A DNA stretch of 35,612 bases from Deltaproteobacteria bacterium (GTDB lineage: Bacteria; Desulfobacterota; GWC2-55-46; UBA9637): positions 1 to 35,612 of the forward strand of contig JACQEJ010000047.1 of assembly GCA_016200645.1 (NCBI GenBank), written 5' to 3'. Under the pieces are notes generated by a model. That model saw only the letters and a list, made by a program, of their open reading frames with translations. It was not told the origin of the DNA and did not search any database. The translations under genes and the position numbers were made by a program. Each line of letters begins with the position of its first letter. The stretch's first letter is position 1. Below are positions 11,749 to 19,974 of this stretch, piece after piece.

Positions 11749-12105
11749 ATGGGGTTCCTTGAGATATTACAAGAGATGGTTGACGGCGTAAAGGGCGGGG
11801 TTGCAGCCACAATAATGGCGAAGGACGGCATTGCAATCCAGAATTATGTGAAAGAGGCAGGCTGCGATATGGATTCTTTGGGAGTGGAATATGCAAGAAT
11901 ACTGGAAGAGACAAAGAATACATCTTCCGCGCTTAAGCTCGGCGAGGTGGAGGAGTTGTCCGTATCAGCCCCCGGGGCCACGATTATCATGAGGCTTATT
12001 AACAGCGATTATTTTATAGCGATAGTGCTGGGGTCTGAGGCAAATTCCGGCAAGGCGCGTTATTATTTAAAGAGGGCTGCAGCCCGCGCAAAAAAGGAGT
12101 TTTAG
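11749..12105 (+). CDS. Roadblock/LC7 domain protein (MglB-like)
   Basis: 118 aa; VKGGVAATIMAKDGIAIQNYV…LSVSAPGATIIMRLINSDYFIAIVL pattern. Confidence 0.75.
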   Translation: MGFLEILQEMVDGVKGGVAATIMAKDGIAIQNYVKEAGCDMDSLGVEYARILEETKNTSSALKLGEVEELSVSAPGATIIMRLINSDYFIAIVLGSEANSGKARYYLKRAAARAKKEF

Positions 12106-12149
12106 ATTATTGAGAGATAAAGCGATTAAGAGGTTCAACCTCCATCTTT

Positions 12150-13214
12150 ATGAATCCCCGTTTAAAAAAGATTCAGGATAATTTATCATCATTGAAAATA
12201 GACGCGCTGCTTATCACTACACCGGAAAATATCCGATATCTGAGCGGATTTACAGGCAGCAGCGGGGTAATTATTATCACTGAACATCAGTCAATTTTTT
12301 TGACCGATTCAAGATATGCCGCTCAGTCAAAAGATGAAGTAAGCGGATTTAAAATCAAGACATATAAGAAACAAATTGAAGAGGTTGCGTCATTAATAAA
12401 TAAGCTTAAACACAAGCGCATCGGATTTGAAGCAAAAGGGCTTACCTACGAGACATATCGCAAACTAAAAAGTTTGCTCCGCAACAAAAAATTGATTCCT
12501 GTATCCAATGGTATAGATAAAATCAGGTCTACAAAAGATACGGAAGAATTAAAGGTGATCAAAAAGGCCATTCACCTGTCATCTATCGGTTTTGATACAG
12601 CAATGAATTGCATAACTCCAGGGGCGCTGGAACGGGATGTGGCCTTTGCTGCTGAGATGGCAATGAGAAAAAACGGCGCTCAAGGTCTTTCTTTTGATAT
12701 TATTGTAGCCTCCGGCAAGAGGGCGGCCTTTCCTCATGGCAAGGCATCTCAGAAGAAGATAAGAAGGTCAGAAATGGTTATTGTTGATCTCGGCGCTCAA
12801 TACAATGGTTATCATTCGGATGAGACATGCACATTTGTAGTAGGTAAACCGGATAAGAGACAAAAAAAAGTGTATCACGCGGTTAAGGATGCCCATGACA
12901 AGGCCATAGAGGCTGTCAGTCCAGGGGTCAAAGCGTCTTATATAGATTCTGTGGCAAGGGATTTTATTCAGCATGCCGGATATGGTAAATATTTTGGACA
13001 TGGCACGGGGCACGGTGTCGGGCTTCAGGTGCATGAACGGCCGACTATCTCACCCTATAATGATGAGATTTTAGAAGAAGGCATGGTTTTTACCATAGAA
13101 CCCGGGATATACATACCGGATTGGGGCGGCGTCAGGATTGAGGACATGGTTTTGGTTACAAGGGATGGCTGTGAGGTTTTGACAGAGGTGTCGAAGGAGA
13201 TGAAGGTATTGTAA
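12150..13214 (+). CDS. M24 family Xaa-Pro aminopeptidase/dipeptidase
   Basis: SGFTGSSGVIIIT, PHGKAS, MVIVDLGAQYNGYHSDETCTFVVG, GHGTGHGVGLQVHERPTIS, EPGIYIPDWGGVRIEDMVLV. Confidence 0.93.
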   Translation: MNPRLKKIQDNLSSLKIDALLITTPENIRYLSGFTGSSGVIIITEHQSIFLTDSRYAAQSKDEVSGFKIKTYKKQIEEVASLINKLKHKRIGFEAKGLTYETYRKLKSLLRNKKLIPVSNGIDKIRSTKDTEELKVIKKAIHLSSIGFDTAMNCITPGALERDVAFAAEMAMRKNGAQGLSFDIIVASGKRAAFPHGKASQKKIRRSEMVIVDLGAQYNGYHSDETCTFVVGKPDKRQKKVYHAVKDAHDKAIEAVSPGVKASYIDSVARDFIQHAGYGKYFGHGTGHGVGLQVHERPTISPYNDEILEEGMVFTIEPGIYIPDWGGVRIEDMVLVTRDGCEVLTEVSKEMKVL

Positions 13215-13300
13215 AAAGCAGGCTATAGGTTATGGGCGATAGGCTATGGGTTCTTTCCTATCGCCTATTACCTCGTGCCTATTGCCTGTATTTATCTGGG
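13215..13300. repeat. Palindromic heptamer array between the peptidase gene and accB
   Basis: caggctataggttatgggcgataggctatggg … cctatcgcctattacctcgtgcctattgcctg. Confidence 0.8.
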
Positions 13301-13308
13301 AGGTTAAC

Positions 13309-13664
13309 ATGGACTTTAAAGAAATTGAAGATATCATAAACTTTCTAAGCAATACTGATGTAGTTGAGTTTGAACTTGAGAGACCGAATGGAAAGGTGCG
13401 GATAAAGAGAAAAAAAGTGAAAAGCTGAAGCAGATCACATCTCCAATGGTCGGCACATTTTATAGGGCGCCGGCGCCGGACACCCAGCCGTTTGTAGAGG
13501 TTGGAAGCGCGGTCAAAAAAGGGCAGACCGTGTGCATTATAGAGGCAATGAAACTTATGAATGAGATAGAGTCCGAATTTGCCGGGAATGTTATTTCCAT
13601 CCTGATAGAAAACGGCCAGCCTGTGGAATACGGGGAGCCGTTGTTTGTGGTGGAAACGGCGTAA
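13309..13664 (+). CDS. accB: Biotin carboxyl carrier protein, requiring a -1 frame change at A7 (13410-13416)
   Basis: [35 protein letters not shown] in frame 1, then [27 protein letters not shown]…[14 protein letters not shown] (biotin site) in the -1 frame. Confidence 0.85.
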
Positions 13665-13748
13665 AGACAGTCTAAAAGTCTACAAGTTTTTAGCCTACAA
13701 GTTTTAAACTTTTAGTCTTGAGACTAACAACTTGTAGGCTGTATTTTT
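13665..13748. repeat. Heptamer-like inverted repeat array between accB and accC
   Basis: 12-bp inverted repeat AGCCTACAAGTT (13692-13703) / AACTTGTAGGCT (13729-13740), plus AGTCTAA/AAGTCTA units. Confidence 0.82.
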
Positions 13749-13751
13749 ACT

Positions 13752-15086
13752 ATGTTCCACAAAATACTCATAGCCAACAGAGGCGAGATAGCGGTAAGGA
13801 TTATCCGGGCCTGCAAGGAGCTTGGCATCAGGACAGTTGCCGTTTATTCCGAAGCGGACAGGGACAGTCTTCATACGAAACTTGCGGACGAGGCTCTATG
13901 CATAGGCCCTGCAAAGAGCAAGGACAGCTATCTGAATGTGTCTTCCATTATAAGCGCCGCTGAGGTGACCGATGCGGAGGCAATACACCCCGGCTACGGT
14001 TTCCTCGCGGAGAATGCCGAGTTTGCCGAGATATGCGAAAACTGCGGCATCAAATTTATAGGCCCCAGCTCTCACAGCATGCGGCTTATGGGAAATAAGA
14101 TTCAGGCCAAGAAAGAGGTGGAAAGGTTGAGGGTGTCTGTGCTTCCCTGGAGCAGTTCAGGAATCAAGGATGAAAAGGATGCCATGGATATTGCGCGGAG
14201 GATCGGCTTCCCGGTGATTATAAAAGCTGCCGCAGGCGGCGGAGGCAGGGGTATGAAGCTTGTTCATACATCGGCAAGTTTTGGCAATGCATTCCATACC
14301 GCTAAAAACGAGGCGCAGGCTGCGTTTGGGAATGGAGATGTATATATTGAAAAATTCTGCGAGGCCCCGAGGCATATAGAGATTCAGGTCATGGCTGATA
14401 AATACGGGAATGTCGTTTATCTTGGAGAGAGGGATTGCTCTATTCAGCGCCGCCATCAGAAGATACTGGAAGAGGCGCCGTCTCCTGTTCTGGATGAAAG
14501 ATTGAGAAGGGGCATGGGAGATGCCGCGGTAAAGATAGCAAGGGCGATAGGTTATACCAATGTCGGGACCGTGGAATTCCTGCTTGATAAGAACATGCGG
14601 TATTATTTTATGGAGATGAATACCAGAGTTCAGGTTGAACACCCGGTAACCGAGATGATAACAGGGATAGATATCATCAAAGAGCAGATAAGACTTGCAA
14701 GAGGCGAAAGGCTCAGGTTCAAGCAGAAACATGTAAGAATGAGAGGGCATTCCATAGAGTGCAGAATAAATGCAGAAGACCCTGATACCTTTGTGCCGTC
14801 CCCTGGCAAGATCACAAGCCTTCATATGCCGGGCGGTCCCGGTGTCAGAGTGGATTCGGCAATATCATGCGGTTATACAGTTCCCCCGCATTATGATTCG
14901 CTTCTTGCCAAGCTTATAGTGCATGCAGACAGCAGGGCTGAGGCTTTGCGCAGGATGGCGACAGCATTGGATGAAATGGTGGTGGAAGGAGTTAAGACCA
15001 ATATCCCGCTGCACAGGAAGATAATGAAAGACCACGATTTTATTGCAGGCAGGGTTGATATAAATTTTTTGAGCAGGTTCGCATGA
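13752..15086 (+). CDS. accC: Acetyl-CoA carboxylase, biotin carboxylase subunit
   Basis: [88 protein letters not shown]. Confidence 0.98.
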   Translation: MFHKILIANRGEIAVRIIRACKELGIRTVAVYSEADRDSLHTKLADEALCIGPAKSKDSYLNVSSIISAAEVTDAEAIHPGYGFLAENAEFAEICENCGIKFIGPSSHSMRLMGNKIQAKKEVERLRVSVLPWSSSGIKDEKDAMDIARRIGFPVIIKAAAGGGGRGMKLVHTSASFGNAFHTAKNEAQAAFGNGDVYIEKFCEAPRHIEIQVMADKYGNVVYLGERDCSIQRRHQKILEEAPSPVLDERLRRGMGDAAVKIARAIGYTNVGTVEFLLDKNMRYYFMEMNTRVQVEHPVTEMITGIDIIKEQIRLARGERLRFKQKHVRMRGHSIECRINAEDPDTFVPSPGKITSLHMPGGPGVRVDSAISCGYTVPPHYDSLLAKLIVHADSRAEALRRMATALDEMVVEGVKTNIPLHRKIMKDHDFIAGRVDINFLSRFA

Positions 15087-15097
15087 AAAACGGTAAG

Positions 15098-15190
15098 AAT
15101 TTGTGTTTCGGGAGTCTCTCCCGAAACCAGTCCGATACGAGGATGTGAACAGTGGATTGATTTCGGGATGGAATCCCGAAATACGAAATT
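15098..15190. repeat. Double-hairpin palindromic element with imperfect terminal inverted repeats
   Basis: AATTTgTgTTTCGGGA … TCCCGAAAtaCGAAATT ends; internal TTTCGGGAgtctcTCCCGAAA and TTTCGGGATggaATCCCGAAA hairpins. Confidence 0.7.
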
Positions 15191-15237
15191 TTTTTCCTTG
15201 ACATTATATGGCCGCAGGAGTAAAAAAGTAGGCATAT

Positions 15238-15501
15238 ATGGAAGATAGAGTTATCAATATTCTGCTGGACATCAAGGCAGACATCGGCGACCTCAAGAAA
15301 GGACAGTCTGACCTAAAGAAGGATGTTATTCTTCTTAAAGAAGGACAGGCAAGGCTTGAAAATCGGATGGACAGCTTTGAACACCGGATGGACAATCTGG
15401 AAGACGATATGTCCGAAGTGAAATCCACCGTCAACTCCCTTGCCGGTGCCATGCTTCAGACATCGCACGAGGTGAAGCAGTTGAAAACTGGCAAAGGATA
15501 A
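15238..15501 (+). CDS. Small coiled-coil protein
   Basis: 87 aa with heptad-like pattern (LKKGQSDLKKDVILLKEGQARLENRMDSFEHRMDNLEDDMSEVKSTVNSL). Confidence 0.65.
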   Translation: MEDRVINILLDIKADIGDLKKGQSDLKKDVILLKEGQARLENRMDSFEHRMDNLEDDMSEVKSTVNSLAGAMLQTSHEVKQLKTGKG

Positions 15502-15518
15502 TCAGGGCACACGGCTTG

Positions 15519-15577
15519 CAACTCAACTCAACTCAACTCAACTCAACTCAACTCAACTCAACTCAACTCAACTCAAC
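15519..15577. repeat. Pentanucleotide microsatellite (ACTCA)x~11.8
   Basis: 59 nt of perfect 5-nt periodicity. Confidence 0.97.
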
Positions 15578-15606
15578 AATAACACTATTATTGACAGTTC
15601 TTGATC

Positions 15607-15653
15607 AAACGGCTTTTCTTGCAACAATGCGGGGAAGGCCGTTTTTGTTTTTT
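15607..15653 (+). terminator. Possible rho-independent terminator
   Basis: AAACGGCTTTTC … GGGAAGGCCGTTTTTgttttt: imperfect hairpin then T-rich run. Confidence 0.45.
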
Positions 15654-15794
15654 GCGGTGGAAAATCTAAGGAATGTAGGATATGTGTCCCTAATTTTCTC
15701 TAACGAAAGAAGGAGGTGTTTTTATGCCATAGATAGAAGGAACTGAGGAAGCGGTGAAAAATAATTCAAAAAACACAAAAAAAGGAGGTTTGAA

Positions 15795-16550
15795 ATGGAC
15801 AGACTTAAATTTGCTAATCGTTTATTGACAATTGCTATTGCTCTGCTGCCCTTATCTTGTGCAGCGCCGCAGCAGCACATGCTTTCTCTTTCTTTTAATA
15901 GTTCAAGCGCCAATTCTTCAAAGACGGAGATAAAGGTGGCGTTGGTAAGGGCAAAATATTCAGGGGTAGCTGCATTGCAACAGCAAATGGCTCAATCGCC
16001 ATTTGGGAGTTTGATTGAGGGAAATATGCCTGCCGACTACCAGATTAAATCCAAGTATAATAAAGATTATGTCTTAACGCTTCAGAATTCTATATCAACA
16101 GATTTGGAAAAAGTGATTTCAGCAAAAGGCATGAAAGTACATAGGAGTTTTGATTCAATGGATGAAATCTCTTATTCGGATAAGAAAAATATGGATTTGA
16201 TCGTACAGCCAGAATTTGATTTTGGTCCGATAGTAACGAATAAAAGAAGTTGTCATCCTGTGGTCGGTTGCAGCGATTCAGGAACAATTCTTTTTGCCGG
16301 CAAGCTAAAACTCAATTTTATAGAACCATTATCAAAAGAGATTATTATAACAAAGACATTAGATATAACTTCGTTGGGATACAACAATTCGGTTCGCTAT
16401 GAGAGTGCTGAAGGAGCAGATAATCAGTTGATTGACTTGTTGAATAATATTTATCCCAGATTACTCGCTAAAGTAGAAATTGCTATAGATACGGAAGAAG
16501 TTAAACAATCTTTACGGGATATTCAACACCTAAAAGAAAAGAATAAATGA
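15795..16550 (+). CDS. Lipoprotein resembling the HpaA (neuraminyllactose-binding hemagglutinin) family
   Basis: Lipobox LPLSCA; central DLEKVISAKGMKVHRSFDSMDEISYSDKKNMDLIVQPEFDF, KLKLNFIEPLSKEIIITKTLDITSL; C-terminal amphipathic helix. Organisation recalls HpaA. Confidence 0.55.
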   Translation: MDRLKFANRLLTIAIALLPLSCAAPQQHMLSLSFNSSSANSSKTEIKVALVRAKYSGVAALQQQMAQSPFGSLIEGNMPADYQIKSKYNKDYVLTLQNSISTDLEKVISAKGMKVHRSFDSMDEISYSDKKNMDLIVQPEFDFGPIVTNKRSCHPVVGCSDSGTILFAGKLKLNFIEPLSKEIIITKTLDITSLGYNNSVRYESAEGADNQLIDLLNNIYPRLLAKVEIAIDTEEVKQSLRDIQHLKEKNK

Positions 16551-16614
16551 TGAGGAAGATGTTTCTTAAGGAACAAAAACGGGATAGAATCATTTTCACG
16601 CATTAAAACCAAAA

Positions 16615-16660
16615 CTCCATCGGAGCGGCCTGTAAACATAAACAGGCCGCTCTGATGGAG
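16615..16660. repeat. Long palindrome, 19-bp stem with one G:T pair
   Basis: CTCCATCGGAGCGGCCTGT-aaacata-aACAGGCCGCTCTGATGGAG downstream of the lipoprotein gene; could act as terminator or be a REP-like element. Confidence 0.8.
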
Positions 16661-16998
16661 CTAAAACATTTTTGCAATTTATATTTCTACAAACAGCGTG
16701 CTCCTACGGAGCAAAACGAAAAATATTGCCTTCATCATCCCCGCGCTCCGGCATCCGGTAGCGCCTGCCCCTATGTTTTTGCAAATGCTCATTTTTCTTG
16801 TTCTTCCTTTTTCATCCTTGAACCGCAAACCTTTTGAACCATAAACCGACCGCATTTTATTTGTTGAGGATGTGGCTTGTGTAGTATAGTAACGAAAAAG
16901 ATGCAATGAAAAGGTTGTCTAAAAAATAGCAGAACTGATATGGAGCGAAGAATCTGTTTCAGATGTTGGTAACGAAAAAAACTCTACCTGTTTTATTT

Positions 16999-17754
16999 AT
17001 GTCTGACTGGCGACTTTTGATAGACCCTCCTCAAAGCGGCAGGGAGAACATGGCAACAGATGAGGCTGTCTTAGCGGCCTGCGATCAAGGCCTTTCCCCA
17101 TCCACTTTCAGGCTCTACGAATGGAGCGAGCCAACCCTCTCCCTCGGTTGTTTCCAGAAGGCTGACAATCTTATTAAGCAGTGCTCTGAAATAAGGGTTC
17201 CCCATATAAGACGCATTACCGGCGGCAGGGCAGTTTTGCATGCGGATGAGATTACCTATTCACTAATCTGCAGCGAAAATGAGCCGTTATTTACAGAGGG
17301 AATATCAGCGGCCTACAAAATCATCAGCCAATGCCTGCATGAAGCATTCAGGGCAATTGGAATCAATGCCGACATCCACGCATCCCGCATCAGAAACTGC
17401 GGTTCTGAAAAAAATTCATGTTTTCATTCTCCTTCCAGATATGAGATTGTAATAGATAATAAAAAACTTGTCGGAAGCGCCCAGAGGCGGTTTAAGAGGG
17501 CGTTTCTGCAGCACGGCTCAATCCTTTTTGGAGTAGAAAGAGAATTGATTTTGCAGCTTTTTGGAGAAGAATCTCTATCAAGGATGGCATGGCTTAAATG
17601 TTACAGCAATATAAAAAAAGATGAGTTCAAGGCAGTTTTGACAGATAAGATTAAAAAAGGATTGAACATACAGCTGACTGTTGGTAATATAAATGATAAC
17701 GAAAGGTGTTTGAGAGAGAAACTGATACAGAAAAGACAGTCTATAAGTTATTAG
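16999..17754 (+). CDS. Lipoate-protein ligase A family (LplA/BPL) protein
   Basis: MSDWRLLIDPPQSGRENMATDEAVL, RRITGGRAVLHADEITYSL, CFHSPSRYEIVIDNKKLVGSAQRRFKRAFLQHGSILF. Confidence 0.88.
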   Translation: MSDWRLLIDPPQSGRENMATDEAVLAACDQGLSPSTFRLYEWSEPTLSLGCFQKADNLIKQCSEIRVPHIRRITGGRAVLHADEITYSLICSENEPLFTEGISAAYKIISQCLHEAFRAIGINADIHASRIRNCGSEKNSCFHSPSRYEIVIDNKKLVGSAQRRFKRAFLQHGSILFGVERELILQLFGEESLSRMAWLKCYSNIKKDEFKAVLTDKIKKGLNIQLTVGNINDNERCLREKLIQKRQSISY

Positions 17755-17815
17755 CCTACGAGTCTAAAAGTTTTTAAACTTGTAGGCTATTAGACTTGTA
17801 GACTTGTAGACTGTA
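17730..17815. repeat. Palindromic heptamer array between the lipoate ligase gene and the TPR gene
   Basis: acagtctataagttattagcctacgagtctaaaagtttttaaacttgtaggctattagacttgtagacttgtagactgt; GCCTAC…GTAGGC and ACAGTCTA…TAGACTGT pairings. Confidence 0.85.
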
Positions 17816-17824
17816 GTGAAATCT

Positions 17825-19816
17825 ATGGATGAAAAAAGTAAAATAATAGATAAGGCGCAAAAGCTTGTCCAGAAGGGCTACCTTGACAAGGCCATTGCCG
17901 AGTATAAAAGGGTGGTTGAGAAGGATCCGAAGGATGCGACTATCCGTTTAAGAATAGGAGACCTCTATGTAAAGGTTAACAAGAAGGATGAGGCCATAAA
18001 GGAATATGGGGAAGTGGCAAAGATGCATACCCAGAAGGGTTTCTATCTCAAGGCCATCGCTGTCTATAAGCAGATCCTAAAATTGGACGAAGGCCAGATG
18101 GAAATACATTTCAAGCTGGCTGATCTTTATGCCAAGCAAAAACTTAATGCAGACGCAGTGGCTTCGTTAAGCGTCCTGGTCAGTTTTTATGAGAAAAAAA
18201 ACAAGGTCGATGAGGCGATTGATGTTATAAAAAAAATGGTGACAGTTGATCCCCAAAATATCGGGGTGAGACTAAAACTGGCTGACTATTATAAGCAGAA
18301 AGGGTTTACCAATGATGCGCTCGCGGAATACGGCGTGGCATTTAACAGTCTTCTTAAAGACAGCAAACTGGATAAGGCTGAAAAGATCTATAAAGAGCTG
18401 TATCCCGCTCAGAGGCGAAATGTAAGTATCGTAGAGGGGCTGGCAGAGCTATACAGACTGAAAGGCGACAACGGCCAGCTTATAAGATATTATAAAGAGC
18501 TTGCAGACCTGTATAAGGAAAAAGGCGAGGTTGAAAAAAGGAAAGAGGCATATGAGAAGATACTTGCCATATCTCCGGGCGATAATGACGCCCTGAATGC
18601 GCTTGGCAGAAAGGTTGCAGCCCCGGAGCCCGCTAAAGAAGCTGCCCCATCGAAAACCCTGTCCGAAGAAAGAACAGCAAAAGAGCCGCTCGTAGCATGG
18701 CCGGAATTTACCAAAGACCTTTTTGAAGAACCCGAGGCAAAACCGCAGGAACCGGCAGCGCCTTCAAAACCAAAGGAAGAGCCGCTGATATCCTGGAATG
18801 AGATGATAGAGGTCGCGCCGGAGGCTGAAAAGCGGCCTGCGGCCAAACCTGTTGAAGCCCCTGTTGCTGCAAAGCCTCAAGAGGCTGCGCCGAGCCGGCC
18901 GGAAGAGGCCCCGCTTATCGAGATGCCTGAAATTCAGGCCGCTGAAATAGAGGAAGAACCCCCGCTCATAGCAATGCCTGAAATTCAGGCTGCGAAGGCC
19001 GAAGAAGAGGCGCCGCTCTTAGAGATTCAAGAACCCGTTCCTTCGGAAAAAGGGGCTCATCCGGAGGCGGTTACAGAAGAAATTACACCCGAATACCTTG
19101 AGCCTGTGGAAGAACTTCCGTCAGCGGAAGAGGCTAAAGTTATTGAGGCGGTTAAAGAACCGGCGCCAAAACATGGGTTGGAGGGATTGGAAGGGTTGCT
19201 GCCAGAGGGCGCAACGGTGGTTGGAGTGATGGAGACTCCTCATGAGGAGGGGTACATTGACCTTTCTTCAGAGTTAGGGTTGGAAGAGGCCCTGGATTTT
19301 CTTACCGAATCGTGGGCGCCTGATGAAAAGGGGAAGGAGACATTTACAGAGTTCAAGCACGGCGTGGAAAGGCAATTGAGTAAGGAAGACAGCGAGACCC
19401 ATTATAATCTTGGCATTGCGTATATGGAGATGGAGCTTTATGACGATGCCATGAGGGAGTTTAAGATTGCCTTGAAAGATCCGGTGTTTGAATTTGATTG
19501 CTATACACGGCTTGGTTTGAGTCTTGTGGCTAAGGGAGATTATCAGGAGGCTGTAAGCCAATATTTAAAGGGGCTCAAAGTTAGCGGAAGAACAGACGAA
19601 GAGAGAAAAGGCCTGATGTATGAACTTGGTCTGGCCTATGAGGCCTCCGGAAGGGAGGATGAGGCATTGGAGGTTTTTAAATCCATATATGATATAGATA
19701 GGGGATTTAGAGAGGTTTCTTCCAAGATTAAAGAATTGACAAACACTTCCAAGAAAGAAAATGAAGCTGAGGCTATTCCGTTAACGGATGATATGCTTGA
19801 GGTTGAACTCTTGTGA
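17825..19816 (+). CDS. Tetratricopeptide repeat protein with Pro/Ala/Glu-rich linker
   Basis: Multiple TPR units (AIAEYKRVVEKDPKDATIRLRIGDLYVKVNKKDEAIKEY…; THYNLGIAYMEMELYDDAMREFKIAL); ORF track starts at 17816 with GTG inside the array, ATG at 17825 preferred. Confidence 0.85.
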   Translation: MDEKSKIIDKAQKLVQKGYLDKAIAEYKRVVEKDPKDATIRLRIGDLYVKVNKKDEAIKEYGEVAKMHTQKGFYLKAIAVYKQILKLDEGQMEIHFKLADLYAKQKLNADAVASLSVLVSFYEKKNKVDEAIDVIKKMVTVDPQNIGVRLKLADYYKQKGFTNDALAEYGVAFNSLLKDSKLDKAEKIYKELYPAQRRNVSIVEGLAELYRLKGDNGQLIRYYKELADLYKEKGEVEKRKEAYEKILAISPGDNDALNALGRKVAAPEPAKEAAPSKTLSEERTAKEPLVAWPEFTKDLFEEPEAKPQEPAAPSKPKEEPLISWNEMIEVAPEAEKRPAAKPVEAPVAAKPQEAAPSRPEEAPLIEMPEIQAAEIEEEPPLIAMPEIQAAKAEEEAPLLEIQEPVPSEKGAHPEAVTEEITPEYLEPVEELPSAEEAKVIEAVKEPAPKHGLEGLEGLLPEGATVVGVMETPHEEGYIDLSSELGLEEALDFLTESWAPDEKGKETFTEFKHGVERQLSKEDSETHYNLGIAYMEMELYDDAMREFKIALKDPVFEFDCYTRLGLSLVAKGDYQEAVSQYLKGLKVSGRTDEERKGLMYELGLAYEASGREDEALEVFKSIYDIDRGFREVSSKIKELTNTSKKENEAEAIPLTDDMLEVELL

Positions 19817-19820
19817 GAGG

Positions 19821-19882
19821 TGTAACTCAACCCTTTAGGGTTGATGTGTTAAGGTTAATCAAGGCTAAAGCCTTGAGTTACA
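19821..19882. repeat. Double-hairpin palindromic element, 10-bp terminal inverted repeats TGTAACTCAA…TTGAGTTACA
   Basis: Internal CAACCCTTTAGGGTTG and CAAGGCTAAAGCCTTG hairpins; right half recurs at 35525..35549 (24/25 identical). Confidence 0.85.
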
Positions 19883-19912
19883 AAAGGCCGACTGAGTCGG
19901 CCTTTTCTTTTT
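19882..19912 (+). terminator. Rho-independent terminator
   Basis: aaAAGGCCGACtgaGTCGGCCTTttcttttt. Confidence 0.9.
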
Positions 19913-19974
19913 ATGAGCTTGTTGAAAAACTCAACAATCTCAAGGCCGTTGCCTGTTAGAGGATTGATTTAAGC

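Noticed and set aside
15516-15746. ORF MQLNSTQLNSTQLNST…
   Set aside because: Open only because the pentamer tract lacks stops; no conserved domain or convincing start, so treated as a repeat rather than a gene.
16655-16837. 60-aa ORF in the 16550-16998 gap
   Set aside because: Short, overlaps palindromic DNA, no recognisable family.
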